From: Xanthomarina spongicola
GTDB taxonomy: Bacteria > Bacteroidota > Bacteroidia > Flavobacteriales > Flavobacteriaceae
Direction: 5' to 3'
DNA: 64,000 nt
NCBI RefSeq assembly: GCF_003148645.1
Contig: NZ_QGGP01000003.1
Coordinates: forward strand, 340,322 to 404,321
In this document: piece after piece, positions 35,670 through 44,933 of the stretch
How positions within the stretch are numbered: the stretch's first letter is position 1
Layout: each line of letters starts with the position of its first letter
The notes under the pieces: model-generated
Databases searched by the model: none
Told to the model about the DNA's origin: nothing
Seen by the model: only the letters and a program-made list of their open reading frames with translations
Program-made: the position numbers and the translations under genes

Positions 35670-37016
35670 ATGAAATTTATAGAGACACTAAAGAATGTTT
35701 GGAAAATAGAGGAATTAAGAAACAGAATCATTGTAACACTTGGTTTGTTATTAGTTTATCGTTTTGGCGCACAAGTGGTTTTACCTGGTATTGATGCTTC
35801 TCAATTGGAGAATTTGCAAAGCAATACAGAAACAGGATTATTAGGTTTACTTAATGCATTTACAGGAGGAGCATTTGCTAATGCATCTGTTTTTGCTTTA
35901 GGTATTATGCCTTATATCTCTGCTTCTATTGTAGTTCAGTTAATGGGAATAGCAATTCCTTATTTGCAAAAATTACAAAAAGAAGGAGCTAGTGGTCAAA
36001 AGAAAATAACACAGATTACTCGTTGGTTAACTATAGCAATATGTATGGTTCAAGCACCAGGATATTTAGCGAGTTTGCCAACTGCATTTGGAATTCCACA
36101 AAGTGCCTTTTTATTAGGTACTGGAGGATTATTCTATTTTTCATCTATAATTATATTAGTTACAGGCTGTATTTTTGCTATGTGGTTAGGAGAGAAAATT
36201 ACTGATAAAGGTATTGGTAACGGAATCTCTTTATTAATTATGGTTGGTATTATTGCAACATTACCAAAATCATTTTTACAAAATGCATCTTCTAGATTAG
36301 AAGGAAATAACGTTATGTTAATTCTTTTTGAATTAGTAATATGGTTAGTAATCATATTAGCTTCAATCATGTTAGTTATGGCAGTAAGAAAAATTGCTGT
36401 ACAATATGCAAGAAGAACTGCTTCTGGAGGTTACGAAAAAAATGTATTTGGATCAAGACAGTTTTTACCATTAAAATTAAATGCTTCTGGAGTTATGCCA
36501 ATTATCTTTGCTCAAGCAATTATGTTTGTACCAAGTTTAATAGGAGGATCTTCATTCTTAAAAGATACAGGAGCAGGTCAATGGATGCAAACAAATTTTG
36601 CTGATATATTTGGATTTTGGTATAACCTTGTTTTTGCTTTATTAATTATTGTATTCACATATTTTTATACAGCAATTACAGTACCAACAAACAAAATGGC
36701 AGACGATTTAAAACGTAGTGGTGGTTTTATTCCTGGAATTCGTCCAGGTTCTGAAACTTCTGAATATTTAGATAAAATAATGTCTCAAATAACATTACCA
36801 GGATCTATATTCTTAGCATTAATAGCTGTGTTCCCAGCCTTTATAGTAAAGCTAATGAATGTACAATCTGGATGGGCTTTATTTTTCGGAGGAACATCAT
36901 TATTAATTATGGTTGGAGTTGCAATTGATACTATGCAACAAGTAAATTCTTACTTGTTAAATAGACATTACGATGGCTTGATGAAAACAGGTAAAAATAG
37001 AAAAGCAGTAGCTTAA
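35670..37016 (+). CDS. secY: Protein translocase subunit SecY
   Basis: 448 residues with ten membrane helices. SecY forms the protein-conducting channel in the inner membrane with SecE and SecG and is driven by SecA or the ribosome. Conserved parts are [17 protein letters not shown] (plug/TM2 region), [28 protein letters not shown] (TM4) and FAQAIMFVP. The cytosolic loop [20 protein letters not shown] is the SecA/ribosome contact. No adk or map gene follows, unlike in many other bacteria; infA comes next after 10 bp. Confidence 0.98.
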   Translation: MKFIETLKNVWKIEELRNRIIVTLGLLLVYRFGAQVVLPGIDASQLENLQSNTETGLLGLLNAFTGGAFANASVFALGIMPYISASIVVQLMGIAIPYLQKLQKEGASGQKKITQITRWLTIAICMVQAPGYLASLPTAFGIPQSAFLLGTGGLFYFSSIIILVTGCIFAMWLGEKITDKGIGNGISLLIMVGIIATLPKSFLQNASSRLEGNNVMLILFELVIWLVIILASIMLVMAVRKIAVQYARRTASGGYEKNVFGSRQFLPLKLNASGVMPIIFAQAIMFVPSLIGGSSFLKDTGAGQWMQTNFADIFGFWYNLVFALLIIVFTYFYTAITVPTNKMADDLKRSGGFIPGIRPGSETSEYLDKIMSQITLPGSIFLALIAVFPAFIVKLMNVQSGWALFFGGTSLLIMVGVAIDTMQQVNSYLLNRHYDGLMKTGKNRKAVA

Positions 37017-37026
37017 TATATATACT

Positions 37027-37242
37027 ATGGCAAAACAAGCAGCAATAGAACAAGATGGAACAATAATAGAAGCATTATCTAATGCTATGTTCCGTGTTGA
37101 ACTAGAAAATGGTCACATTGTGACAGCGCATATATCTGGTAAAATGCGTATGCATTACATTAAATTATTACCAGGAGACAAAGTAAAATTAGAAATGAGT
37201 CCTTACGATTTAACTAAGGCTAGAATAACTTATAGATACTAA
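37027..37242 (+). CDS. infA: Translation initiation factor IF-1
   Basis: 71 residues, an OB-fold protein that binds the 30S A site during initiation. [53 protein letters not shown] and the end [11 protein letters not shown] match the family over its whole length. It lies 10 bp after secY and 4 bp before rpmJ. Confidence 0.98.
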   Translation: MAKQAAIEQDGTIIEALSNAMFRVELENGHIVTAHISGKMRMHYIKLLPGDKVKLEMSPYDLTKARITYRY

Positions 37243-37246
37243 CAAG

Positions 37247-37363
37247 ATGAAAGTAAGAGCATCAGTTAAAAAAAGAAGTGCAGATTGTAAAATCGTGCGT
37301 AGAAAAGGTAGACTTTACGTAATTAACAAAAAGAATCCTAGATTCAAACAAAGACAAGGGTAG
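37247..37363 (+). CDS. rpmJ: 50S ribosomal protein L36 (bL36), zinc-free type
   Basis: 38 codons, too short for most gene finders. The protein starts [20 protein letters not shown] and ends NPRFKQRQG. Only one cysteine remains of the four-residue zinc ribbon found in the C+ form, so this is the zinc-independent version, in line with the zinc-free S14 of the same cluster. It sits four bases after infA and two before rpsM. Confidence 0.95.
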   Translation: MKVRASVKKRSADCKIVRRKGRLYVINKKNPRFKQRQG

Positions 37364-37365
37364 TT

Positions 37366-37740
37366 ATGGCAAGAATTGCAGGTGTAGACATACCAAAAAA
37401 CAAGAGAGGAGTAATTTCCTTAACTTATATCTATGGAATAGGTAGAAGTAGATCAAAAGAAATTTTAGCAGCAGCTAAAGTTGAAGAAAGTACAAAAGTT
37501 CAAGATTGGACAGACGACGAAATTAGTAATATTCGTGAAGCTGTTGGTTCTTTTACAATTGAAGGAGAACTACGTTCTGAAACTCAATTAAACATTAAGC
37601 GATTAATGGATATTGGTTGTTACAGAGGTATTCGTCATAGAGCTGGTCTTCCTTTAAGAGGACAACGTACTAAAAACAACTCTAGAACTAGAAAAGGTAG
37701 AAGAAAAACTGTTGCTAACAAAAAAATGGCAACTAAATAA
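37366..37740 (+). CDS. rpsM: 30S ribosomal protein S13 (uS13)
   Basis: 124 residues. S13 contacts P-site tRNA and forms the head bridges to the 50S. It begins [26 protein letters not shown], has [27 protein letters not shown] and a basic tail KKMATK. The two-base gap to rpmJ implies coupling, while a 107-base spacer with repeats follows before rpsK. Confidence 0.98.
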   Translation: MARIAGVDIPKNKRGVISLTYIYGIGRSRSKEILAAAKVEESTKVQDWTDDEISNIREAVGSFTIEGELRSETQLNIKRLMDIGCYRGIRHRAGLPLRGQRTKNNSRTRKGRRKTVANKKMATK

Positions 37741-37847
37741 TTAAAAGACATTAGTCATTAGAGTTTAGAAGTTAGATGAATCTGTTTGAAATAGCAATGT
37801 TTAGGATTCTAACAACTAAAAACTAACAACTAGAAATCTAAAAAGAT
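37741..37847. repeat. Repeat-containing rpsM-rpsK spacer
   Basis: CTAACAACTA occurs at 37809-37818 and again at 37823-37832 (14-base period), within low-complexity sequence built of TAG/CTA-like words. The left half (GTTTAGAAGTTAGAT, about 37762-37776) is partly complementary to the right half. It looks out of place in an otherwise tight operon. Confidence 0.5.
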
Positions 37848-38231
37848 ATGGCAAAGTCAAGTACTAAAAAGCGTAAAGTAATTGTAGATGCAGTAGGTGA
37901 AGCTCACGTAACAGCATCTTTTAATAACATTATTATTTCGCTTACAAATAAAAAAGGAGATGTAATTTCATGGTCTTCTGCTGGAAAAATGGGGTTTAGA
38001 GGTTCTAAAAAGAACACACCTTATGCAGCTCAATTAGCTGCTGAAGATGCAGCTGCAGTTGCACAAGAAGCAGGTTTAAAGAAAGTGAAAGTTTACGTAA
38101 AAGGTCCTGGAAATGGTAGAGAATCTGCTATTCGTTCTATCCACAATGCAGGTATTGAAGTAACAGAAATTATCGATGTTACTCCATTACCACATAATGG
38201 ATGTCGTCCTCCAAAACGTAGAAGAGTATAA
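37848..38231 (+). CDS. rpsK: 30S ribosomal protein S11 (uS11)
   Basis: 127 residues. S11 lies on the platform near the E-site mRNA. It contains [49 protein letters not shown] and the C-terminal [21 protein letters not shown], in which the Asn-Gly step is the isoaspartate site known in E. coli. It ends the upstream transcript segment: a 16-bp terminator follows 15 bases after the stop. Confidence 0.98.
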   Translation: MAKSSTKKRKVIVDAVGEAHVTASFNNIIISLTNKKGDVISWSSAGKMGFRGSKKNTPYAAQLAAEDAAAVAQEAGLKKVKVYVKGPGNGRESAIRSIHNAGIEVTEIIDVTPLPHNGCRPPKRRRV

Positions 38232-38245
38232 TTAATACTATTTAT

Positions 38246-38286
38246 AAAATTAATATCAGCTGTTTTTAATAGCTGATATTAATTTT
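38246..38286 (+). terminator. Strong intrinsic terminator between rpsK and rpsD
   Basis: A perfect 16-bp stem: AAAATTAATATCAGCT at 38246-38261 with AGCTGATATTAATTTT at 38271-38286, 9-base loop, T-run on the 3' side. It splits the alpha operon into rpsM-rpsK and rpsD-rpoA-rplQ parts; read-through or antitermination remains possible. Confidence 0.85.
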
Positions 38287-38293
38287 TTATATG

Positions 38294-38405
38294 TAAATTT
38301 GCACTCTGAAAAAATAATTAACAAGTATCAACGAGAGAATAACGGTTATCGAAGGATAAGATTAAGACCTTAATTCATAATCACTCTCATAACTCAATTT
38401 AAGAA
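38294..38405 (+). promoter_or_regulatory. rpsD promoter and structured leader RNA
   Basis: TAAATTTG at 38294-38301 is a full -7 match directly after the terminator. The following leader of about 100 bases can fold into a three-way junction. The outer stem is GAGAG 38333-38337 with CTCTC 38384-38388. The first inner hairpin is TTATC 38346-38350 with GATAA 38355-38359 (loop GAAG), the second ATTAA 38361-38365 with TTAAT 38370-38374 (loop GACC). This is a candidate S4-binding autoregulatory site. No -33 TTTG is seen. Confidence 0.55.
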
Positions 38406-39011
38406 ATGGCAAGATATACTGGTCCTAAAACTAAAATAGCTCGTAAATTTGGCGAGGCTATTTATGGAGAAGATAAATCTTTTGAAAAAAGAAATTATCC
38501 TCCTGGTCAACATGGTGCAAACAAGCGTCGTGGAAAGAAATCTGAATATGCTATCCAGTTAATGGAAAAGCAAAAAGCTAAATATACATATGGTGTATTA
38601 GAAAAGCAATTCAGAAACATGTTTAAAAAAGCAACAGCTGCTCCTGGAATTACAGGTGAAGTATTGCTTCAACTTTGTGAGTCTAGATTAGACAACGTTG
38701 TTTTTAGAATGGGAATCTCTCCTTCTAGAAGTGGTGCTAGACAATTAGTGTCTCACAGACACATTACAGTTAACGGTGAAATAGTAAATATTCCTTCTTA
38801 CCAGTTAAAAGCTGGAGATGTTGTTGCTGTAAGAGAAAAATCAAAATCACTTGAAGCTATCGATAGATCTTTATCAAATTCAAGTGCTGTATACGAATGG
38901 ATAACTTGGAATAACGAATTAAAGCAAGGAACGTATGTTTCTGTTCCTGCAAGAATTCAAATTCCAGAAAACATTAACGAACAATTCATCGTCGAATTAT
39001 ATTCTAAATAA
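38406..39011 (+). CDS. rpsD: 30S ribosomal protein S4 (uS4)
   Basis: 201 residues. S4 is a primary 16S rRNA binder and in several bacteria represses its own mRNA. It starts [21 protein letters not shown], has [20 protein letters not shown] and the S4 RNA-binding domain [34 protein letters not shown] (about residues 93-126). The N-terminal zinc cysteines of some homologues are absent. It has its own promoter and a structured leader, which supports independent regulation. Confidence 0.98.
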   Translation: MARYTGPKTKIARKFGEAIYGEDKSFEKRNYPPGQHGANKRRGKKSEYAIQLMEKQKAKYTYGVLEKQFRNMFKKATAAPGITGEVLLQLCESRLDNVVFRMGISPSRSGARQLVSHRHITVNGEIVNIPSYQLKAGDVVAVREKSKSLEAIDRSLSNSSAVYEWITWNNELKQGTYVSVPARIQIPENINEQFIVELYSK

Positions 39012-39106
39012 TAAATTAATAATATTGGTATTTAGCCAAAGGATTTATTGGTCTTCTTCAATCTTTTAAATCGCGCAACTAAATAACAATTAAAACGAAG
39101 AAATAT

Positions 39107-40099
39107 ATGGCAGTATTTAATTTTCAAAAACCAGACAAAGTAATCATGATTGATTCTACGGATTTTGAAGGGAAATTTGAATTTCGCCCTTTAGAACCTG
39201 GTTATGGATTAACAGTCGGAAATGCTTTAAGAAGAGTTTTATTATCTTCTTTAGAAGGATTTGCAGTAACTTCAGTTAGAATAGAAGGTGTAGATCATGA
39301 ATTCTCTACAATTGCTGGTGTAGTTGAAGATGTTACCGAAATTATTTTAAATTTAAAACAAGTTCGTTTTAAAAGACAAATAGAAGATGTTGACAGCGAG
39401 TCTGTATCAATATCTATTTCTGGACAAAATCAAATTACAGCAGGAGATTTTCAAAAATTTATTTCAGGATTCCAAGTGTTAAATTCAGAATTAGTAATCT
39501 GTAACTTAGATCCTAAAGTAAATATTAATATGGAAATTACAATTGAAAAAGGGCGAGGATATGTTCCAGCAGAAGAAAATAAAAAAGCTTCAGCACCAAT
39601 TGGAACAATCTTTACAGATTCAATTTATACTCCAATAAAAAATGTTAAGTATAGCATTGAAAACTATCGTGTAGAGCAAAAAACAGATTACGAAAAATTA
39701 GTTTTCGAAATTATTACTGATGGTTCAATTACGCCTCAAGATGCTTTAACAGAAGCAGCTAAAACTTTAATTCACCACTTCATGTTATTCTCAGATGAGA
39801 GAATTACTCTAGAAGCAGATGAAATTGCTCAAACAGAAACTTATGATGAAGAATCTCTTCACATGAGACAATTATTGAAAACTAAATTAGTTGATATGGA
39901 TCTTTCTGTTCGTGCTCTTAATTGTTTAAAAGCAGCAGAAGTAGATACTTTAGGAGACTTAGTATCATTTAATAAAAACGACTTAATGAAATTCCGTAAC
40001 TTCGGTAAAAAATCATTAACAGAGCTAGAAGAGCTTGTAAATGTTAAAGGTTTAAACTTTGGTATGGACTTGTCAAAATACAAACTAGATAAAGATTAA
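39107..40099 (+). CDS. rpoA: RNA polymerase alpha subunit
   Basis: 330 residues. The N-terminal domain (about 1-235) drives alpha dimerisation and assembly of beta and beta': [32 protein letters not shown] is its signature. The C-terminal domain (about 255-320), which contacts UP elements and activators, has [31 protein letters not shown] and [13 protein letters not shown]. The 95-base spacer from rpsD holds TTGG-CCAA-TTGG words that allow two competing short stems (39025-39051), but no promoter. Confidence 0.98.
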   Translation: MAVFNFQKPDKVIMIDSTDFEGKFEFRPLEPGYGLTVGNALRRVLLSSLEGFAVTSVRIEGVDHEFSTIAGVVEDVTEIILNLKQVRFKRQIEDVDSESVSISISGQNQITAGDFQKFISGFQVLNSELVICNLDPKVNINMEITIEKGRGYVPAEENKKASAPIGTIFTDSIYTPIKNVKYSIENYRVEQKTDYEKLVFEIITDGSITPQDALTEAAKTLIHHFMLFSDERITLEADEIAQTETYDEESLHMRQLLKTKLVDMDLSVRALNCLKAAEVDTLGDLVSFNKNDLMKFRNFGKKSLTELEELVNVKGLNFGMDLSKYKLDKD

Positions 40100-40110
40100 T
40101 TAATCATATT

Positions 40111-40140
40111 TTGCTCCTCGCAAGTCGAGTTTAGTAGCAA
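40111..40140 (+). promoter_or_regulatory. Hairpin in the rpoA-rplQ spacer
   Basis: An outer stem TTGCT (40111-40115) with AGCAA (40136-40140) encloses CTCG (40117-40120) with CGAG (40126-40129) and loop CAAGT, with an asymmetric internal loop. It ends 18 bases before the rplQ start. Possible L17 feedback site or mRNA processing element. Confidence 0.45.
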
Positions 40141-40158
40141 GATGATAAAACAAATGTC

Positions 40159-40638
40159 ATGAGACACGGAAAAAAAATAAATCACTTAAGTAGAAAAACA
40201 GCTCACAGAAAATCAATGTTGGCTAATATGGCTTGTTCTTTAATAGAGCACAAACGTATTAATACGACTGTTGCTAAAGCTAAAGCTTTAAAACAATTTG
40301 TAGAGCCTTTAGTAACTAAATCTAAAGAAGATACAACTCATAACAGACGTATTGTTATGGCACGTTTAAGACAAAAAGAAGCTGTAGCAGAATTATTCAG
40401 AGATGTTGCTGCCAAAGTTGGTGATAGACCAGGAGGATACACAAGAATTATTAAACTTGGTAACCGTTTAGGTGATAATGCTGATATGGCAATGATAGAA
40501 TTAGTTGATTACAACGAAATCTACAATGCAGATAAAGCTAAAAAGAAAACAACTAGAAGAAGTAGAAGAGGTGGTTCTAAACCAGCTGAAACTGCTGCTC
40601 CTGCAACTGAAACTAAAGCTTCTAACGAAGAAGAATAG
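40159..40638 (+). CDS. rplQ: 50S ribosomal protein L17 (bL17)
   Basis: 159 residues, longer than the 127 of E. coli. The core begins [34 protein letters not shown] and has [21 protein letters not shown] sequence and [26 protein letters not shown]. The extra C-terminal about 35 residues are basic and then Ala/Thr/Glu-rich ([17 protein letters not shown]), a common Bacteroidota tail. It is the last gene of the block, ended by the terminator at 40670-40698. Confidence 0.98.
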   Translation: MRHGKKINHLSRKTAHRKSMLANMACSLIEHKRINTTVAKAKALKQFVEPLVTKSKEDTTHNRRIVMARLRQKEAVAELFRDVAAKVGDRPGGYTRIIKLGNRLGDNADMAMIELVDYNEIYNADKAKKKTTRRSRRGGSKPAETAAPATETKASNEEE

Positions 40639-40669
40639 AATTAGTTTCTGTTAATATATGTTAATTAAT

Positions 40670-40698
40670 AAAGGATGAACCAATTATGTTCATCCTTT
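40670..40698 (+). terminator. Terminator of the ribosomal-protein block
   Basis: An 11-bp stem (AAAGGATGAAC 40670-40680 with GTTCATCCTTT 40688-40698), a 7-base loop and a T-run. It lies 32 bases after rplQ and immediately precedes the -7 promoter box of the next gene. Confidence 0.88.
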
Positions 40699-40701
40699 TT
40701 T

Positions 40702-40709
40702 TATATTTG
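40702..40709 (+). promoter_or_regulatory. Predicted -7 promoter element for the first paralogous secreted protein
   Basis: TATATTTG, full TAnnTTTG match, directly downstream of the rplQ terminator and 19 bases before the ATG at 40729. An upstream in-frame start at 40675 would lie in the terminator and is rejected. Confidence 0.6.
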
Positions 40710-40728
40710 CACCTTAAATTTTAGAACC

Positions 40729-41430
40729 ATGAACAAATATTTAATATTCCTACTTGCTTTAACGGTAAACTTTTCATTTTCTCAATCTGCTTCAATTTCT
40801 TCTAGAAATGATTTTTCAAACTCTAGAACATTGATGTCTAATAATGGGTTATGGATAACTAATAGTACTGCTAGTTCAGAAATAAAAGGAACTCCATATT
40901 TGTTTGATTCTTGGAACTCTGATAATGCATTAATTTATATGTCAGATAATAGAGCCTATAAAATTAGATCTATAAATTATAATGTACAATTAGAGCGTTT
41001 TGAAGCAAAATTTGCTGAAGATTCTGTTCTAGCTCTAAATCCTAAAAACATAAAAAAAATAGACATAAATAGCAGAACGTTTAAGCGCTATCTAGATCCT
41101 CAATATCAAAGAAATTCTTATTTCGAAGAATTAGTAAAAACAAAATCTTTAACTATTTTAAGAAAATTTGAAACAGAAATTGTTGAAGGAAATTTTAACC
41201 CAATGACTCAACAAAAAATTACTCCAGATCAAATGGTTAAAATTGAAAAGTATTACTCCACAGAAGATGGTGAAACACTATCTGAAATGAAACTTTCAAA
41301 AGGAGCTATATTAAAATTAATTGATTCAGATAAGAAAGATGCTGTAAAACAGCATGCAAAAGATAATAGCCTTAACTATAAAGATATTAATGATCTTAAA
41401 GCAATTATAAAGTATTATAATACGTTATAA
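40729..41430 (+). CDS. Secreted protein of unknown function, tandem paralogue A
   Basis: 233 residues. The signal peptide is MNKYLIFLLALTVNFSFSQ. The mature protein has GTPYLFDSWNSDNALIYMSDN, then SINYNVQLERFEAKFAEDSVLALNPKNIKKIDI, EIVEGNFNPMTQQKI, and the end DLKAIIKYYNTL. The same landmarks in the same order occur in the next gene (GTKYLYDTW, NINFNIKDNRFETETLGDS, IITEGTLNPLTQIK, DLIKILTYYDSL), so the two arose by duplication. No catalytic motif or known domain is recognised; I expect a periplasmic or outer-membrane-associated beta-rich fold. Confidence 0.75.
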   Translation: MNKYLIFLLALTVNFSFSQSASISSRNDFSNSRTLMSNNGLWITNSTASSEIKGTPYLFDSWNSDNALIYMSDNRAYKIRSINYNVQLERFEAKFAEDSVLALNPKNIKKIDINSRTFKRYLDPQYQRNSYFEELVKTKSLTILRKFETEIVEGNFNPMTQQKITPDQMVKIEKYYSTEDGETLSEMKLSKGAILKLIDSDKKDAVKQHAKDNSLNYKDINDLKAIIKYYNTL

Positions 41431-41433
41431 GAA

Positions 41434-41487
41434 AATTCATTTAGTAATTAGTTTTATTTATCTTTAAAACTAATTACTAAATGAATT
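41434..41487 (+). terminator. Perfect 23-bp hairpin between tandem paralogues
   Basis: The arms 41434-41456 and 41465-41487 are exact reverse complements over 23 bases, with an 8-base loop TTTATCTT. The left arm starts AATTCATTTAGTAATTAG. The 3' arm ends three bases before the ATG of paralogue B, so folding would bury its translation start region. There is no T-run, so it is as likely a translational or processing element as a terminator. Confidence 0.7.
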
Positions 41488-41490
41488 AAA

Positions 41491-42201
41491 ATGAAGCCTC
41501 TAATAAACCTATTATTTCTTTTTTGTTTTGCTAATATTAGTTTAGCACAAACAATGACCTCGACTTTATCAACTACTGGAAGCCAGTCTTGGGCTACAAG
41601 GCCTGTTACTACTGCAGATATGTTTCCAGATGAAGTTTTTCAAAAAAGTATTTTTAATAAATATGAAGGAACCAAATATCTATATGATACATGGGAAATG
41701 CCAGCTAGAATTGTTACAACTTCAGACAGAGAATTAAGATTAAATAACATTAATTTTAATATTAAAGACAATAGGTTTGAAACAGAAACTTTAGGCGATT
41801 CATTATTTATTTTTAATAGCGATAAGATTCAATTTGTAGAAACTCTTGAAGCCACCTATATAAAATTAAAAATTCCAAATTCTAATAAGATTGGTTTTTT
41901 TGAGAAGCTTTTGGATTTAAAACATATTACATTATATAAACATCCAGAATTGATAATTACAGAAGGGACTTTAAACCCATTAACTCAAATAAAGAGTCCA
42001 GATGTTTATACTAGGTCAGATGCTTATTTCTACATGAAAAGTAAATCTTCCCTTAATGAGATTAAACTAAAGAAAAAGTCTATTTTAAGAGCATTTTCAA
42101 ATAAAGAAAAAGAAATTTCTAGTTTTGTAAAAGAGAATAAACTTGGATACACCACAGAAGAAGATTTAATAAAGATTCTCACTTATTATGATTCTCTTTA
42201 A
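41491..42201 (+). CDS. Secreted protein of unknown function, tandem paralogue B
   Basis: 236 residues. The signal peptide is MKPLINLLFLFCFANISLAQ. It is paralogous to the preceding protein: GTKYLYDTWEMPARIVTTSDREL matches GTPYLFDSWNSDNALIYMSDNRA in position, followed by NINFNIKDNRFETET and EGTLNPLTQ. The N-terminal 40 residues are Ser/Thr-rich and not conserved between the two. I see no separate promoter, so it probably depends on read-through past the 23-bp hairpin. Function unknown. Confidence 0.75.
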   Translation: MKPLINLLFLFCFANISLAQTMTSTLSTTGSQSWATRPVTTADMFPDEVFQKSIFNKYEGTKYLYDTWEMPARIVTTSDRELRLNNINFNIKDNRFETETLGDSLFIFNSDKIQFVETLEATYIKLKIPNSNKIGFFEKLLDLKHITLYKHPELIITEGTLNPLTQIKSPDVYTRSDAYFYMKSKSSLNEIKLKKKSILRAFSNKEKEISSFVKENKLGYTTEEDLIKILTYYDSL

Positions 42202-42213
42202 TAAAGAAATCAT

Positions 42214-42247
42214 AAAAAAGGATAAACATTTTAGTTTATCCTTTTTT
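42214..42247 (+). terminator. Terminator after paralogue B
   Basis: A 14-bp stem including A/T tails (AAAAAAGGATAAAC 42214-42227 with GTTTATCCTTTTTT 42234-42247), a 6-base loop and a T-run, 12 bases after the stop codon. Confidence 0.88.
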
Positions 42248-42276
42248 TTATGCAATTTTGCAAAACTTTTTTAATC

Positions 42277-43380
42277 ATGAAATACAACAAACGAGAAAAA
42301 GCAATCGTATTATTATCAGATGGAACCATTTTTCATGGTAAAGCCATCGGTAAAACAGGTACTGCCTTTGGTGAAGTCTGCTTTAATACAGGAATGACTG
42401 GTTATCAAGAAATTTTTACAGATCCTTCTTATTTTGGTCAATTAATGGTTGCTACCAATGCACATATTGGAAACTATGGCACTCAAAAAGATGAAGTAGA
42501 ATCTAATTCAATTAAAATATCTGGTCTTATTTGTAAAAATTTTAGTTACGAGTATTCTCGTGATGCAGCAGATGCTTCTTTAGAGGAATTTTTAAACATC
42601 AACAATTTATTTGCAATTTCAGATGTAGATACTAGAGCTTTAGTTAGTTACATTAGAGATCATGGAGCTATGAATGCAGTTATCTCGACAGAAGTTGATA
42701 ATATAGAAGGACTTAAAAAGCAATTAGCTGAAGTTCCTGAAATGAATGGCTTAGAACTAGCATCTAAAGTATCTACTAAAGAACCTTATTATTTTGGCAA
42801 TGAAAATGCTACTTATAAAATTGCAGCTCTAGACATTGGAATAAAAACAAATATTCTTAGAAATTTAGCTAATAGAGATGCATATATAAAAGTATTTCCA
42901 TACAATGCAAAATTTGAAGAATTAGAAGCATTTAAACCAGACGGCTATTTTTTATCTAATGGACCTGGAGATCCAGAACCATTGGTAGAAGCTCAAGCAG
43001 TTGCAAAAGAAATTATTAAAAGAGATTTACCTTTATTTGGCATTTGTCTAGGACATCAAGTTATTGCATTGGCAAATGGTATTTCAACTTATAAAATGCA
43101 TCATGGTCACAGAGGAATCAATCATCCTGTTAAAAACTTAATTACTGGTAAGGGTGAAATTACCTCTCAAAACCATGGATTTGCTATTAATAGAGAAGAA
43201 ACAGAAGCACATTCTGATATAGAAATTACACATGTACATTTAAACGATCATACAGTTGCTGGTATTCGAATGAAAAACAAAAATTGCTTTTCGGTTCAAT
43301 ACCATCCAGAAGCTAGTCCTGGTCCACACGACTCATCATATTTGTTCGATCAGTTTATAGAAAACATAAAAAATAAATAA
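42277..43380 (+). CDS. carA: Carbamoyl-phosphate synthase small (glutaminase) subunit
   Basis: 367 residues from the ATG at 42277; an upstream in-frame ATG at 42250 lies in the T-run of the previous terminator and is rejected. CarA hydrolyses glutamine and passes ammonia to CarB for carbamoyl phosphate, feeding arginine and pyrimidine synthesis. The N-terminal domain has FNTGMTGYQEIFTDPSYFGQ. The class I amidotransferase domain has the nucleophile Cys257 in FGICLGHQ, with His343 and Glu345 in QYHPEASPGPHD. carB is not in the window. A terminator follows directly. Confidence 0.97.
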   Translation: MKYNKREKAIVLLSDGTIFHGKAIGKTGTAFGEVCFNTGMTGYQEIFTDPSYFGQLMVATNAHIGNYGTQKDEVESNSIKISGLICKNFSYEYSRDAADASLEEFLNINNLFAISDVDTRALVSYIRDHGAMNAVISTEVDNIEGLKKQLAEVPEMNGLELASKVSTKEPYYFGNENATYKIAALDIGIKTNILRNLANRDAYIKVFPYNAKFEELEAFKPDGYFLSNGPGDPEPLVEAQAVAKEIIKRDLPLFGICLGHQVIALANGISTYKMHHGHRGINHPVKNLITGKGEITSQNHGFAINREETEAHSDIEITHVHLNDHTVAGIRMKNKNCFSVQYHPEASPGPHDSSYLFDQFIENIKNK

Positions 43381-43382
43381 CT

Positions 43383-43419
43383 AAAAACCTCAAAGAAGAC
43401 TTATTTCCTTGAGGTTTTT
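43383..43419 (+). terminator. Terminator after carA
   Basis: AAAAACCTCAA at 43383-43393 pairs with TTGAGGTTTTT at 43409-43419 (11 bp, 15-base loop), followed by another T and A-rich sequence. It begins two bases after the carA stop. Confidence 0.8.
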
Positions 43420-43433
43420 TAAATAAGAATTAA

Positions 43434-44747
<1,314 letters not shown>

Positions 44748-44770
44748 ATAGTTCAAAACAAATTTTTTAA

Positions 44771-44802
44771 AAAGCGATTATTATTCATCTAATAATCGCT
44801 TT
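44771..44802 (+). terminator. Terminator after eno
   Basis: A perfect 13-bp stem (AAAGCGATTATTA 44771-44783 with TAATAATCGCTTT 44790-44802), 6-base loop, followed by CTTTTT. Confidence 0.88.
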
Positions 44803-44933
44803 CTTTTTACAATACATTGTACTAACATTTTTATTGTTAAAACCTTTGTTAAGAGCTTTAATAATCGTTAGATATTTTGTAAATTCGCAAAACGAAAAAA
44901 GACAATACATTATATTAATATTTTTTACAAAAT

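Noticed and set aside
37016..37027. Loss of adk and map between secY and infA as a rearrangement
   Set aside because: As far as I recall, the direct secY-infA-rpmJ order is normal in flavobacteria, so it is not evidence of deletion.
40675..40728. Extended N-terminus of paralogue A
   Set aside because: The upstream ATG lies inside the rplQ terminator hairpin, and the ATG at 40729 begins a normal signal peptide.
42250..42276. Extended N-terminus of CarA
   Set aside because: The extra residues come from the T-run of the preceding terminator and have no family counterpart.
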